A stretch of DNA of 64,000 bases from Nymphaea colorata (lineage: Eukaryota > Streptophyta > Magnoliopsida > Nymphaeales > Nymphaeaceae), in contig NC_045144.1 in assembly GCF_008831285.2 (NCBI RefSeq), positions 16,481,858 through 16,545,857 of the forward strand. The letters are read 5' to 3'. Positions 46,240 through 58,192 of the stretch are shown piece by piece. The notes below the pieces were generated by a model. The model searched no databases. It saw only the letters and a list, made by a program, of their open reading frames with translations, and was not told the origin of the DNA. How positions within the stretch are numbered: position 1 is the first letter of the stretch; each line of letters begins with the position of its first letter. The position numbers and the translations under genes are program-made.

Positions 46240-47019
46240 TCACACACAGCATGGATTGGAAGTTAACACGAACAGGGTTTAAATATTTATATGCTTATGT
46301 ATGTATAGCTCTTCTCTCTTTAGTAATGACAAATGTGCCAACAAAGGAAATGGTCCTTTAGAATAAGCAACATTATACATTGAAGAAAAGGGGCTGACAT
46401 TGCGTAGTCTGAATAAAATATACATTCTCCCAAGTTGAATTTCTTAGATGATGGCTATATATATATATATATATATATACCATTCTTTCAGATTTCTATT
46501 TAATCATGGCCATCTGATGCATTTCATTGACCAGACACGATCAACTCGATGGAAAACTGCTTGCTAATGTCTCATTAACATCTGATGAGTTGTAAAGCTG
46601 CGTAATTGAAGATGGAAAAGGGACCCAATTTGTCAAAAAGGTGGTGGGAATCTAATGCTGGTTTTGAAATTTGACCATGCAACTTGTCAACGAGAGCCAT
46701 AAATAATTTGTCATTTGCTGATAAAATGTGACGCAAGTCTCTGTTAAGACAAGAAACAACAAATCATGAAACATATATGCAAAAAGTGTGAACACTTGAC
46801 CATCTTGAATTTAAAGCTCCTAAATCATATATCTTAATAAGACCAAAATTCTTAGGCAAAAAACAAGCAATTATTTACCAAACAAAAATGAAATTGGTAT
46901 TAAAGAATTACAGATTACATTATTATGTTTCAGTATGCCCAAGTTGTGCTCAATCTTCATTGAAGTTCTTGTAAAACAAAAAAACAATTAAATTAAATTA
47001 AAGAACAACATACCATCAG
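46240..47019. other. Intergenic DNA
   Basis: No gene; a short (AT)n run lies at 46457-46480. Confidence 0.4.
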
Positions 47020-47470
47020 CCCACATTTTGTTTTGCCTGGAACAGCCAATTTCCCCCATTGTTTATTGAGTTCAAAAGAGAAGCGTTGAACTTAACCAAT
47101 AGTCAGCGTAGTAGTACTGCGTGCATGTCAAAAAGCAGCCTCATGATATGATTGGACTTCCTGCGTTGTGGCCCATCGCCTAACAATTGGACTTCGTGTC
47201 CTCTTTACGTGATTTACGTCCCGGACAACTGTGTATCTTGTTTGGTCAATCCCAATGATCAACGTCTCAAACATCACGACTATCGATAACTGCCAAACCC
47301 GAATTTTCTAAATGACTTGGCCGCTACTTTTACCATGTTCTCATGCAAACCATGTCCATATGTAAGCACATATAATTTCAATTCTCTGAACGTCGATAAG
47401 GATGTGAACGCATCTAACAGATCCTTGTTATAAATCGATTTTAATTTCCTAATATGATCTCGTAAAAGAA
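47020..47470. repeat. Segmental duplication, left block, copy A
   Basis: Aligns by eye with 60490-60910: GTTTATTGAGTTC, GCGTTGAACTTAA, CATGTCAAAAAGCA, TCCTCTTTACGTGATTTACG, TTGTTTGGTCAA, CCGAATTTTC and GGATGTGAA(C/T)GCATCT in the same order. No ORF. Confidence 0.85.
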
Positions 47471-47525
47471 ATAAATTTGTATCTGTTTACAAATTAAATT
47501 TGCAACCGGTATGCAGGTAGGTGTG

Positions 47526-47667
<142 letters not shown>

Positions 47668-48003
47668 GACTAGTAGAAACCAGACAATAGATTAAAGACA
47701 AAAACTAGACCATCTAAAAGATGACATTTAAAGTGTTTTTTTTTTTAATCTAACCTTACCAATATAATCTTAAGAATAAATTGATGCAAATATATATTGT
47801 CATTTTTGTGGGCAAAAATGAATGGTTTTCATAGCATCAATATTTTTTATAATAACAAAATCAACTTGATTCAAAGTATGTTTTATATCAAAATAGTTTC
47901 TAGAAATATGATAGGGCATTTATGTTTTATTTAAAATAATTCTTTAGCAAAAAACTTAAAGGTTCTGGTTTTTATCTCTTACTTAAGTATCTAGTTTTTA
48001 CTA

Positions 48004-48064
<61 letters not shown>

Positions 48065-48096
48065 GTGCATGTGTGTGTATATATATATATATATAA
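48004..48096. repeat. (CT)n(AT)n(GT)n(AT)n compound microsatellite
   Basis: CT run then AT run to 48060, a short ATGTGCATGTGTGTG step and another AT run. Confidence 0.95.
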
Positions 48097-49027
48097 TCTA
48101 ATTCTTTTTCTTCCTGGTAATATAAAAGTAATATTTTGACCGTTAGACTACATGCTATATATATACTGACCCTATCTCCGAGGACCCTTCATTGGATATT
48201 TTGACAGTTAGAACTATAGAATAGGAAAATAGGCCTGTGTTTTGAGGTTCTCTAGAAAGATGTGCCAAATGCAAGATATTTTAAGCATAAAGGAATTTAA
48301 TTCTTTTCCAATCAAATTTGTATCAGTGATGCTAGAATACTGGATTTTCTTGTATCTTTCGGAAAAATTGTTCTAGAGCTAATTAAAATTAAAAAAAAAA
48401 AAATTCGTTAATCGCATAGTCCAAACATGCAGCGGATACTGAATGGCACAACACAAATCAACTCCACATCGGCGTATATTCAAAGACTCCTATTTGCCTT
48501 GTTGAGAAATACAGAAATGCGGTAAAATGTGTTCTTACGATGTAAATTTGCTATTAATACACAAATATTCTATTACTTGTACTTTTGCTCCTTGATTAAA
48601 GCAATGTTCTTATGAACAGCTAGGTTTATACACGAGCTCGAGCAAGGCATTTACTTAAAAGACCGTCAGATTTTGAAGTTGACACGTTTAAGCAAAGTTC
48701 AGACAAATAATAAATTCATCTTCAATAATTGATTATTTTGTAATATACGTATAAACGAACAAAAGCATAAATATAACTCAAAGATTGAAGACAATTCATG
48801 AAACTATTTAAAAATTTAGTGTTTTATGAATCTATCACAACTTTTAAGATAAATTTATTAAAAATTTATAAACTGTTACCAAACATTCTGCAAAATTACA
48901 CAAGGTCACTCGTATTTAATGGAGTAACTCTCGAACTCCACTTATTTACAAACTCAAGTTTTATTTTAGTCTCAGCTCAACCGAACAAACTAAACACCCC
49001 GCATGAACGAAAAGCAGGTGGACGACT
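48097..49027. other. Intergenic DNA
   Basis: No gene; AT-rich with a scrap of the GAGCTCGAGC-type repeat near 48635. Confidence 0.4.
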
Positions 49028-49172
49028 TGCTGTAATATTCTATACCGATTAAAGAACGAGTCCCGTATAGGCGAGGTGCTGTAATATTTTATATCGATTA
49101 AAGAACGAGTCCCGTATAGACGAGGTGCTGTAATATTTTATATCGATTAAAGAACGAGTTCCGTATAGTTTC
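49028..49172. repeat. 49-bp tandem repeat, about three copies
   Basis: TGTAATATT(C/T)TATA(C/T)CGATT starts at 49030/49031, 49080 and 49129; each unit continues AAAGAACGAGT(C/T)CCGTATAG. Two periods of 49 bp. The last unit runs into the duplicated block at 49.14 kb. Confidence 0.95.
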
Positions 49173-49390
49173 TGTGTAGCATAATATGATCCTGGTTGAC
49201 AACTGTCACGATCAAAGGTCAAAATGCTCGGTAGAAGCCAAACTGTTGCCAAAAAAATGGTCCCTTACAGTCCCGAACGAACTCTTAAGACTCTAAAACA
49301 TTACTTAGTTATGAAAGGTAGGGATTGACAATGACATCACACGAAGTTCCGCTTCTTGTATTGAAACATGTCACCATCTGCTTTGCGCAT
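49140..49390. repeat. Segmental duplication, middle block, copy A
   Basis: Matches 61465-61700: AAAGAA(C/G)..GT(T/A)CCGTA, TTTCTG(T/C)GT, ATCAAAGGTCAAA/GGTCAAAGGTCAAA, GCCAAACT-TT-CC and (A)CATGTCACC(A/G)(T/C)CTG. Confidence 0.7.
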
Positions 49391-49689
49391 CTCAACCAAA
49401 GGATAGAAATGATTGACCTTCACATATGCAAGTACCGGAATGTTATATGCACAGAGACCTTGTGAACCTTTGCATTGTGTATAAGTCCATATGTTAAAGT
49501 TTTGAGCATGATCCGCTACACGTTGTAAGGTCATTAATGTAAGTATGTGGTTCTGAGGCATTGCCCTTATTCCGCCTGGTTAAGAGGCATTTTTGTATTA
49601 TGTATTTCCAAGTTAGTGAAAACCCTTACATGGCTATGGACTTCTGAGAACATGGATTTCCAAACCACACAGAAATTCTTGTGTTTCTT

Positions 49690-49712
49690 GTTATTATTAT
49701 TATTATTATTAT
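49690..49712. repeat. (TTA)n microsatellite
   Basis: About seven and a half TTA units. Confidence 0.9.
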
Positions 49713-49802
49713 GCAATCATGAACAAGAGAGAGAGCTTTCATTCCTAATAGCTACTAATAGCTACCTCTTTTGAATCCACTCATTTCTGTTGCCATGATG
49801 TC

Positions 49803-50003
49803 TAGAGGCAAAGTAATAAATTTTTTATGAGGCGGGCCGAATTAAAGTTTCTAAATTTTGACTAGGTCAAAATATCATTTTTCAAAATTTTTATATAAAA
49901 CAAGTGATTTTTTTTAAATTTAAATGTAAGTTTTTTAACAGTTTTCTTTTTTTAAAATGGGGTTAAGGCCATGCTTGCTCTACCTTGCTCTACCTTGGCT
50001 GTG
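49803..50003 (+). repeat. MITE-like dispersed repeat, copy 9
   Basis: GAGGCAAAGTAATAAATTTT start, GGGCCGAATTAAAGTTTCTA and TTTTATATAAAACAAGTGAT core, then CTTGGCTGTGCTCC end. Present in this duplication copy but not obvious at the matching place near 62 kb, so it probably inserted after the duplication. Confidence 0.6.
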
Positions 50004-50379
50004 CTCCATGTGATGTGGAGATTGAGTTGCCGCACGTCCACTCAACAAAACAAATATGCACAAGAAAAAAAAATAAAAGAGCTAGTGGCATTTTATAAAT
50101 TATTCATAAGGTTATGCACATTTTAGTCTTTCAATATTTTATTAATTGAAAAGTTAAATGAAGAGAGGTATTTGAGCCTAGCAACTTGAAGAACTTCACA
50201 ATCATACATAGTGAACTTAAAAGTAAACGGAGCATTATCTCTTTCATAGCTAGCTAGCGTCCATTAACTTTCATTAAAAACCATCATCGCCACAGCAAAC
50301 TACGTGTGGAAGAAGAAAATTTGAACTCAACCTTTTTTATCCACATCCCGTCACCACCATGAACAAACCAAAAATACTA

Positions 50380-50472
50380 CCAGTCAAACAACTACAACTC
50401 CGTTCTTCATTTTGAATTTCAACATTTTCTAATAGTTGGGCAGAAACCCATCATCCCTCTTTCCTATATAAA
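50380..50472 (+). promoter_or_regulatory. STIG1-like gene 4 promoter: AGTCAAAC element and TATA box
   Basis: CCAGTCAAAC at 50380-50389 and TATATAAA at 50465-50472, 76 bp apart. The block ACTCCGTTCTTCATTTTGAA and TTTCAACATTTTCTAA is nearly identical in the gene 5 promoter. The ATG is about 147 bp beyond the TATA box. Confidence 0.72.
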
Positions 50473-50618
50473 CCCCTCAAGTGCACCAAAGGTTTTACCA
50501 TCCATCAGGCTTACGATTTCCGCTTCTTCGTTAATAATTCCCTCTTAATCTCAGAAAGTTTGTACTTCTACGTACCAAAACTCTTCTGCAGCTAATCTTC
50601 CCTAACTTCTCAGGGAAA

Positions 50619-51059
50619 ATGAAATATTTCCTTCTATTCTTCATCGTGATAGTGTTCGTCGATGTCTTCCATTCAGCATTTGGAAGCAGCAATCTTGGCA
50701 GCGATGATGCTTCTGCAAGAGCTGCAACTTATCCGGCCTTTTCTCGCAGCAGTGGTTCTGATGCCATAACCGATCGTTTTCTTGCCGAAGCTCGAAGCAA
50801 AGGTGCCGGTTGCAAGAAATATCCGTTCGTTTGCCGACTTCGGGGCAGCGCCGGGCCGGACTGCTGCGGGAACTCCTGCGTCAACACCTTCACCGATCGA
50901 AGGAACTGTGGTCGGTGCGGGAAGAAGTGCAGACACGGGGAGACGTGCTGCGGAGGGCAGTGCGTCAACCTCTCCTTCAACACCAGCCACTGCGGCCGCT
51001 GCTTTAACAAGTGCAGCGCCGGAGATTCCTGCTCCTATGGTCTCTGCGCTTACGCTTGA
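50619..51059 (+). CDS. STIG1-like: STIG1-like secreted cysteine-rich protein, gene 4
   Basis: Single exon, 146 residues. Signal peptide residues 1-22 (MKYFLLFFIVIVFVDVFHSA), a variable Ser/Ala/Arg-rich region with DAITDRFLAEA, and the STIG1 domain from Cys65 with 16 cysteines, RLRGSAGPDCCGNSC, NTFTDRRNCGRCGKKC, CGGQCVNLSFN and terminal CAYA. One N-L-S and one N-T-S sequon. The ATG at 50619 is the first in frame, in AAAATGAAA context identical to gene 2. Close to gene 2 in the propeptide (AFGSS, DDASA) and to gene 5 in the promoter. It lies in copy A of the segmental duplication. Predicted secreted apoplastic signal or ligand protein. Confidence 0.96.
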   Translation: MKYFLLFFIVIVFVDVFHSAFGSSNLGSDDASARAATYPAFSRSSGSDAITDRFLAEARSKGAGCKKYPFVCRLRGSAGPDCCGNSCVNTFTDRRNCGRCGKKCRHGETCCGGQCVNLSFNTSHCGRCFNKCSAGDSCSYGLCAYA

Positions 51060-51069
51060 CGACTAGCTA

Positions 51070-52037
51070 GATTCTTGGTCGCCATGCATAAAGATTGGTT
51101 TAATTTAATTTATTCATGTAATGCTCCTCATTTGTGCAACAGTCTGATGATTCTTTGATGCATTGTTGGTAAATTCGATTCGATTTTGTGTCGTTTGTTG
51201 TGCAGTCAGAACTTTGTAGCGTGAAGCCGTTAAGTAAAAAATCAGTTGATGCATTCATCTTACTTACCTCCTCCTCTTTGAACCCGGTTATAAGTGTCAC
51301 TATTTTTTATGCATTAATGACTGAAATACATTTAATTTATACTGAAAAGAAATTTTTTTGTAAATACAAATATAGAAATAAAAAATAAAAAAACTATAAA
51401 AGATATTTTTAATGAACTACCAAAGGGCATGTTGGTGATTTTTTTATTAATTTTAACAATTTTTTATGGTTTCATTTTCATTTAAGGAAAAACAAATATG
51501 AATTAGGTAGCATGAGCTTAAACAAGTCGAGTTTGAGCACACACTCAATTTACTGAGTGGAGCTTGAGCACACCTCATAAAGATCTATTCAAGATCGAGT
51601 CGAACAATAGATGACTCAAGCCGAGATCAAGCTGGGACCAACTTTTGATATCTTACCGCCTGCGCTAATTATGGACAAAATCTGGACGAAACAGATGAGA
51701 TTTGGAACACTAATGCACGGAGATCGGTTGATCGCTGGAGAATGTCTTGGAAAATAAATATAGACAAATAGAATTGAAAATGAAATCAGGACCTATTTAT
51801 GAAACTAATTTAATCGAAAGATCAATATGACCAGAATTTCTTAATGGATAAAGAAAAAATACAAAAGCCCCTCGGTAAATGATAATTTTACACAATTGAT
51901 GCTTATCAAATTTCAGGATCTACATTTTGCTGCTCACTTTTACCCCCATTAGCAGGACAGATGGATGTTCTTGTTACGCATGCCGTTAACATTGCTTGAC
52001 ATGAGAGTGTATATATTCAATTAGATGGTATGTATAT
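51070..52037. other. Intergenic DNA
   Basis: Gene 4 3' flank. About 51500-51640 has CTTAAACAAGTCGAGTTTGA and GATCGAGTCGAAC phrases, a weak relic of the CTCGA family. No gene. Confidence 0.45.
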
Positions 52038-52469
52038 AGGGATGTCAATATATTTGATTTGAATTGGATATCTCACTGATTTGATTAAGAAAAAAATCGG
52101 ATATGAAAAAAAAAAAAAATATCTGATTAAGAAATCGGATTGGATCTAGATTTAATAAAATGACATCCGGTCGGATTAGTATATACATAATTATCTGATC
52201 AGATTCGGATACGGATTCAGATCAAATTCATTTTTAGACAAATCTTATATCTAATGCTATTAAATTTTGAAAATTGGCAAAATCCTATTCAAAATTTGGA
52301 TTCAAATTCCAATATAGATATAAAAATCAGATTCGGATCGTAAAATCAGATTTTGAAATCGGACATGACTTTTCTTTATTCGAATTTGAATCCAAATTTG
52401 AATCCAAATATGTGAACATCCAAAATAACATATATGACTAAAGATATATCTGATCCGCTGACATCCCTA
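52038..52469. mobile_element. AGGGATGTCA-ended non-autonomous element, copy 1
   Basis: It starts AGGGATGTCAATATATTTGA and ends ATATCTGATCCGCTGACATCCCT, giving terminal inverted repeats of at least ten bases (AGGGATGTCA). The interior is built of GGATTCGGAT, AAATCGGAT and ATCCAAAT-type units. Both flanks are TATATA-rich, so the exact target duplication is ambiguous. No ORF. A second copy ends at 62239. Confidence 0.7.
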
Positions 52470-53640
52470 TATATATCATATCGACTACCTGCTGTCGATA
52501 CCACACACACATACTGAGGCTGTAAGAGTTTATATGTTTTTTCGTTTCTTTGGTTAATAAATTAAAAATAATTTTTAAATTCAAAACATAAAAAATAAAG
52601 CAATATAGCCTGATACATATCGATTGATATGGTGTATCGGCGAGCAAACTGATATGATGCCATGTTATTGATTCTTAGGGCCATTGCAGAATTTCAGATT
52701 TGAATTGGATATACTGTTCTCCATATCTATTCTTTTCAGAAATTCTATTCAAATACAGATTTGACTGAAAAAGAAGGAAAAATCTGTACCAAACCCAAAT
52801 CCGAACCAAATTAGATTTATACACATTTGGACCGAATTTGATCTTGAAACCGAATCTAAACTACGTTCAATATGTTAAAATACAATTTATGAGGTCTTAG
52901 ATACGTAGACATTTATTTAAAACTAGAGCGAATCCGAACCCGATGGATTATTTACATAAGCCTGAATTCAACACGATGTCTTATTTGGAAATCAAAATTT
53001 TTTCATATTTAATTTTTTGAGGTAGTCGGTTGTATATGTAAATCGGATTTATTGACATCATTAGGACATTGCACATTATTTAATCATTTTAAGGAAGTTC
53101 GCTTCATATTTCAGAAATTACATTTAGTAAGGATGTCAATAAATCTAATATAGATCTAATAATTTTCAGGCCTTAGCATTTCCATTGACGGCCATCTTTG
53201 AAGTAGTTCTAACTTCTAACCATAGCCATAAACAATGTTCTCAGGTTTTTACCGGCGAGATTTTTCATGTGTATTTTTTGGAAAAATCTTGAAAAAATCT
53301 CGAAGTTTTTTAAAGAAACTAAAAAATCAAACTGCCAAGTTAAAATACAAGAAATGAAAAACTAATAAGTATTGTGTTGCATTTAGGAGGTGACATTAAA
53401 TACCTAAAAACAAAAGGAAATACAACAATGAAACAAAGTTTTTAATGTTTTTAACGTGAAAAAATCATGTTAAATTCCCGATAAATTGATTTTTAATTTT
53501 TTTTTCAAAATATTATGATACATTTTCTTCTTCTTTTTATTTTTACTTTTTTGTTAATATGTTGATATTTTTAAAAATATTGTGATATTTGTGGTCATGG
53601 TTCTAACACAGGCAGTGATGAATTGTATATGACGGCTTTT
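52470..53640. other. Repeat-derived non-coding DNA
   Basis: 52690-52990 carries more GGATTTG/CCGAATC phrases of the AGGGATGTCA family type, and AAGGATGTCAATAAATCTAA at about 53129 may be an isolated end. 53240-53560 may be an inverted decayed T-rich repeat. No gene. Confidence 0.4.
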
Positions 53641-53684
53641 AATACACAGCCGAACTTTCCGCCAAAAATTTGTCCGTCTGATCA

Positions 53685-53780
53685 CCAAATTTTCATCACC
53701 TGTTTACGTGGTTTATGTTCCGGACAATTTGGTTCCATGTTTGGTCAACCAAAAAAAATTACTAAAATCCCTGCAAACAA
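53685..53780. repeat. Partial third copy of the segmental-duplication left block
   Basis: TTTACGTGGTTTATGTTCCGG, ACAATTTGGTTCCATG and TTTGGTCAACC match 47205-47250 and 60630-60680. The rest of the block is not recognisable here. Confidence 0.6.
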
Positions 53781-53789
53781 AAGGGTTTG

Positions 53790-54201
53790 GAGCAGCACCT
53801 GCTTTATCCTCTGCGCCTCTGAGGGCATTAAAATCTCTGAAAACTAAGCAGGGATCATGGTAGTTCCTAACCAGATGACCAAGCTGCGAGAACTCTGTTT
53901 CTCTTAGCCGACGATCCGGAGAGATAGGTATACGCCTTCTAAAAGGAAGCTTGCATTCGAGAATCTGTCAACACCCTTTATGAAGATCCAACCAGCATCA
54001 GAGGCCACCAAACATGCTTTAATCTGAGAATGATCCCAAGCAACGACGATTCTTGCCTTGTTCCTGCAATGAGCTGCATTTGTCTCCCACGCCAAATGCC
54101 CCATTTAAATCGAATTCTACATAATTCTTAAGAAGATGATCAACCTCCTGCTTTGTAGCTCCCCACACTAGACCACAAATATTCCAAGCTACAAACTTCA
54201 T
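53790..54201 (-). pseudogene. LINE endonuclease-domain relic
   Basis: On the minus strand from 54201 a frame opens MKFVAWNICGLVWGATKQEV, matching the start of plant L1-type ORF2 endonuclease (M-K-x-x-x-W-N-x-R-G-L). Further down other frames read ACLVASDAGWIFIKGVDRFS and RDFNALRGAEDKAG (compare G-D-F-N-x-I-R). Several frame changes separate these pieces, so the domain is dead. Confidence 0.7.
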
Positions 54202-54289
54202 TCTGATAATCTATTCTGATAAGCTTCATGAGCATTACAGCTACATACTTTGGAGAACTAAAGAGCTCAGGAGTAAATTTGGACAGCCA

Positions 54290-54728
54290 TATAGACATGG
54301 ACATCCCAGACTGGATCTGCCCATACTCCTCTGCAGGAACTGCATCTATAAAATGTTATCCATACCATGAAAACAACCAGAATTTGGTGGGGGAATCATT
54401 TCTAATATTCCATAAACCTTTCTTGTTTATGCTCATCCAAGCTTTCATTATTCCTCAACAAAGTGGAGAATGGTTGTTATTTATTTTTGAAAATTCCAAA
54501 CACTGTGATTAGATAAATACATTCTCCTACAAAGCCCAGGCCACAAATCAATCTCAAACAGAGCTGCACATGCCAGAAATGAGTCATTGAATTCCACAAT
54601 TTTACATAGTACAAGACCGCCTTACATTTGAAGCAAAGACAATACCTCTGATACAATAGGAGAGATCTTTGACAAATATTTGAATCTCCCCCAAAAGAAA
54701 ACCAACCATAATCTCTTCAAGAATCTTA
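54290..54728 (-). pseudogene. LINE reverse-transcriptase C-terminal relic (left of copia insertion)
   Basis: Minus-strand frames contain GGLVLCKIVEFNDSFLAC, resembling the G-G-L-G-(I/L)-x-x-(I/L)-x-x-(W/F)-N-x-A-x-L-A block of plant LINE ORF2. Frame breaks and stops abound. The sequence resumes at 59757 beyond the copia element. A related copy lies at 5.7-6.0 kb. Confidence 0.55.
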
Positions 54729-54733
54729 GAAAC

Positions 54734-54996
54734 TGTGGAAATTCTTCATGAAGAACGTAACACCAAGAGGCACAAAGCAGAAATGGCGAGTTGAATAGTT
54801 GCCCTTTTCATTACACAGTGATATATATACAAGAATGGTACAATGCAAGGGAAAATGCCTAATGAGAGAGTGCTAAACAAGGAAGGAGAATAAAAAGAAA
54901 CGTTGGAGTCTTGAACGTTGAAAAAATGAGTTGCTTGGAGTGTACGACTCCCTAACGTTCAAGACAACCTAGCTAAATTTACAACTAATTTTAACA
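54734..54996 (-). repeat. Copia 3' LTR
   Basis: In element orientation starts TGTTAAAATTAG and ends AATTTCCACA. It is colinear with the other LTR but lacks a ~16-bp segment present near 59583. Confidence 0.93.
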
Positions 54997-55003
54997 CTTC
55001 CCC

Positions 55004-55980
55004 TCAAACTGGTGTGTAAAGATTTGTGACACCCAGTCTGTATAAAAAATGATTAAAACCTTCTTTTCCAATCGCCTTAATAAATAAATCGGCTATTTGA
55101 TCATTGCTTCGAATATAGCATGTTTGCATTATCCCTTGAAGCAATTTCTCTCGTACAACATGACAGTCAAGTTCGACGTGTTTTGTTCGTTCATGAAACA
55201 CTGGATTCACAGCAATGTGTAATGCAGCTTGATTGTCGCAATATACTGTTACTAGGGATTTCTGACTAAAACCCATGTCATGTAATAGATATCTTAGCCA
55301 TGTAATCTCACATACTACATGAGCCATGGATTTGTTCTACAGATGATCTGGATACCGTGTTTTGTTTCTTTGTATTCCAAGATATAGGCACTGATCCAAG
55401 AAAAACACAATAACCAGTGATAGAACGTCGTGTTTGTTGACATGCGGCCCAATCTGAATCGCAGAAAGCACTTAATTGCATATTATTTTCTTTGCTCATA
55501 ATAATGCCTTGACCAGGATGTTTTTTGAGGTAGCGAATGACGTGGAATGCTGCTTGTAGATATGGTAGTCTGGGTTGTTGCATGAACCGACTTAACAGAT
55601 GCACCGCACATTGTATGTCTGGCCAAGTAATGCTCAAATATATTAACCTCCCCATAATTCGCCGGTATTGCGTTGGATCCGTGATCAAGTCACCATGCTC
55701 GATCTCCAAATTATGCTTTTGTTCCATAGGAGTATCAGTCGGTTTTGCTCCAAAAAGACATGCCTCATGAATAATGTCAGTTGCATATTTTTGTTGGGAA
55801 ATGTATATTCCTTTGGCTGAGCGGACAATTTCAATTCCTAGAAAATATTTGGGTTTTCCCAAATCTTTCATGTGAAACTTTTTGCATAAGAAAGTTTTCA
55901 AGTTGTCAACTGCTTTTTCTGTATTACCCGCAATTAATAAATCATCAACATGTATTAGGATAGCGATAAAAACTTTGCCG
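55004..55980 (-). pseudogene. Copia reverse transcriptase C-terminal part and RNase H
   Basis: The minus-strand frame 55901-55308 reads KFHMKDLGKPKYFLGIEIVR and QYRRIMGRLIYLSITWPDI, typical of copia RT; just upstream, HVDDLLIAGN is the catalytic YVDD-type motif with Y changed to H. 55327-55004 reads YCDNQAALHIAVNPVFHERT and KHVELDCH, the copia RNase H, ending about 7 bp from the 3' LTR. The junction near 55310-55330 is frame-shifted. Confidence 0.88.
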
Positions 55981-57502
55981 CTTCTAAAAATGAATAGTAT
56001 ATGATCAGCTTTGGATTGTGTGAACCTGTATTATTCAAGAGAAGTTGAAAGCTTGTAAAACCAATTTCTTGGGGATTGTTTCAACCCATAAAGCGATTTG
56101 TGTAATTTACATACCTGGTACTCCCCTGTTTTGTGTTTCCTTCTGGCATTTGCATGTATACTTCTTCAAGTAAGTATCCATGCAAGAATGCATTATTAAC
56201 ATCCATTTGGCACATGATTCAATCTTGATTAGTTGCAATAGTGAGAAAGGTACATACCATTACCATCTTTGCAACTGGTGCAAAAGTTTCGTTGTAGTCC
56301 AGCCCCTCTTTTTGAGAGTATCATTTAGCCACCAAACGAGCTTTATATCGTTCAATAGATCCATCCGATCTCAACTTGATTTTGTAGGCTCATTTATTCC
56401 CAATTGGTTTCACTCCTTTTGGAAGCATCGTAATGGTCCAAGTCTTATTCTCTTGAAGTGCACGAATTTCAAAATCCATTGCATTTTGCCATTCCTTGTA
56501 CTAGGCAACTTCATAATTTTGAGGCTCAAATTTAGACATAAGAAAGGTGAGAAACGCGAAATGTTTGTTACAAAAATATTGAAATGAGATAAACTTGTTC
56601 AAGTCATACATTGTTCCTTGTTTGCGATCTAACATAAGAGGACTATTGGTTGAAGGTGAGGCGAGAAGGGTACAAAAGTAGTCTTCCAACCATGTTGTGG
56701 GCTTTCTGACCCTTGCGGATCTCCTAATAGGTCCAGAAGTCTGATTCGGATCAAGGGAATAGTTTGACTCGTTGGAATCTAGGGATACAATAGAGTCTTC
56801 TTGTTGTCTATTGGATCCGGGAGTCGGATTTGGGTCTAGATCATAAGACGGATTGGAATTGATGGGTTCAAAAGATTCAAAGGGTTTTCTTTCTCTAAGT
56901 GAGTTGTGTCTATATCTAGTGGTGTGCTGGGGAACATTTTATTGGTTTTCTCTTGGTAATCAACTTCATCTTGGTTGTAAGGTAGGGGTAAAACAACATC
57001 ATTTTTGTCATTATTTTTGTTTTAAAAAGGGAAAATATATTCATAAAACATGACATGTCGACTAGAAAATACCTTGTGAGTTTCTATGTCATACAACTTG
57101 TATGCTTTTTCTCCCTCGGAATATCTAATAAATAAGCATTTGGACGCTCGAGGCTCAAATTTATCTTTTTGTGGTAGTATTAGTGGCGTAGCATAGAGAC
57201 CCAAAAATTTTCAAGTGTTTAATATTTGGTTTTTTCTTAAACAATCTTTCAAAAGGGGTTTTTCCGTCAACTTTTGAAAAGGAAATACGATTTATCAAAT
57301 ATGCAGCCGTTAAGATGCATCCCCCAAAAAATGTATTGGAATGTTTGATTCAAATCGAAGAGCCCTAGAAACCTCGAGGAGGTGTCTATGTTTGCACTCT
57401 GCTACATCGTTTTATTGTGGTGTAGCAACGCAACTCTGTTGCTGGGTAGTCCCTTGATTTTGTAAAAATTCTTTCATTTCGAGTGAGAAAAACTCAGTCC
57501 CA
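55981..57502 (-). pseudogene. Copia integrase C-terminus and reverse transcriptase N-terminal part
   Basis: 57204-57022 reads DKFEPRASKCLFIRYSEGEK and THKVFSSRHVMFYE, the integrase C-terminal region. Around 56.2-56.4 kb scattered frames give LRSDGSIERYKARLVAK, ETFAPVAKMV and MDVNNAFLHG, standard copia RT motifs. Several Trp positions are now TGA or TAG, consistent with G-to-A decay. No continuous frame. Confidence 0.82.
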
Positions 57503-58171
57503 TTATCGGATCGCAAAGATTAATTTGGCAGTTAAATTTGGTTTTAAGGCAGAAAAAATTTTGATAACGTGGAGTGCTTCAAACTTATGTCTTATTAAGA
57601 AAATCCATGTGGCAGGTGAAAAATCATCTACAATACTAAGAAAATTGTAGGCACCAGAAATAGTGGATTGGGTGTAAGGGCCCCAAATATCACAAAGGAT
57701 CAAATCAAAAGGATGAGTTGTAGAAATATCATTCAAATAAAACTTAAGTCGTGTTTGTTTTGCACGATGACACACATCACACATATGATCATTATTCAAA
57801 ACAAGACTTAAATCTAAATTTTTGTTCACTAATTTCATACGAGAAGATGAAATATGACCTAATCTCTTATGCCAAAGTTCATGCGATGAAAGGGAAAAAT
57901 AAGTGTGAGCACATGTTGGTCCTTGTTGAAGAACATATAGACCGCCTTTCACCTCAACCCGACCAATCGTCATCTTTGATGCCAGGTCTTGGATAACATA
58001 ATGATCAGAAAAAAATTTTATAGAGCACTTTAAGTTTCTAGTAAGTTCACTAACAGAGAACAAATTTACTTTAAATGATGGTATGCATAACACATTGTCC
58101 TTTTTAAAAGACGACATAGATATCTGACCTATTTGATGTACTAAAAGAGTTCTCCCATTTGGTAATGTCAC
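57503..58171 (-). pseudogene. Copia GAG-pre-integrase and integrase core
   Basis: 222-codon frame with ELWHKRLGHISSSRM, a CDVCHRAKQTR zinc-binding half, and DLILCDIWGPY plus SIVDDFS carrying the first two integrase core acidic residues. The frame then closes near 57503. Confidence 0.88.
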
Positions 58172-58192
58172 AGGTAGATTACACGGTTTTAA

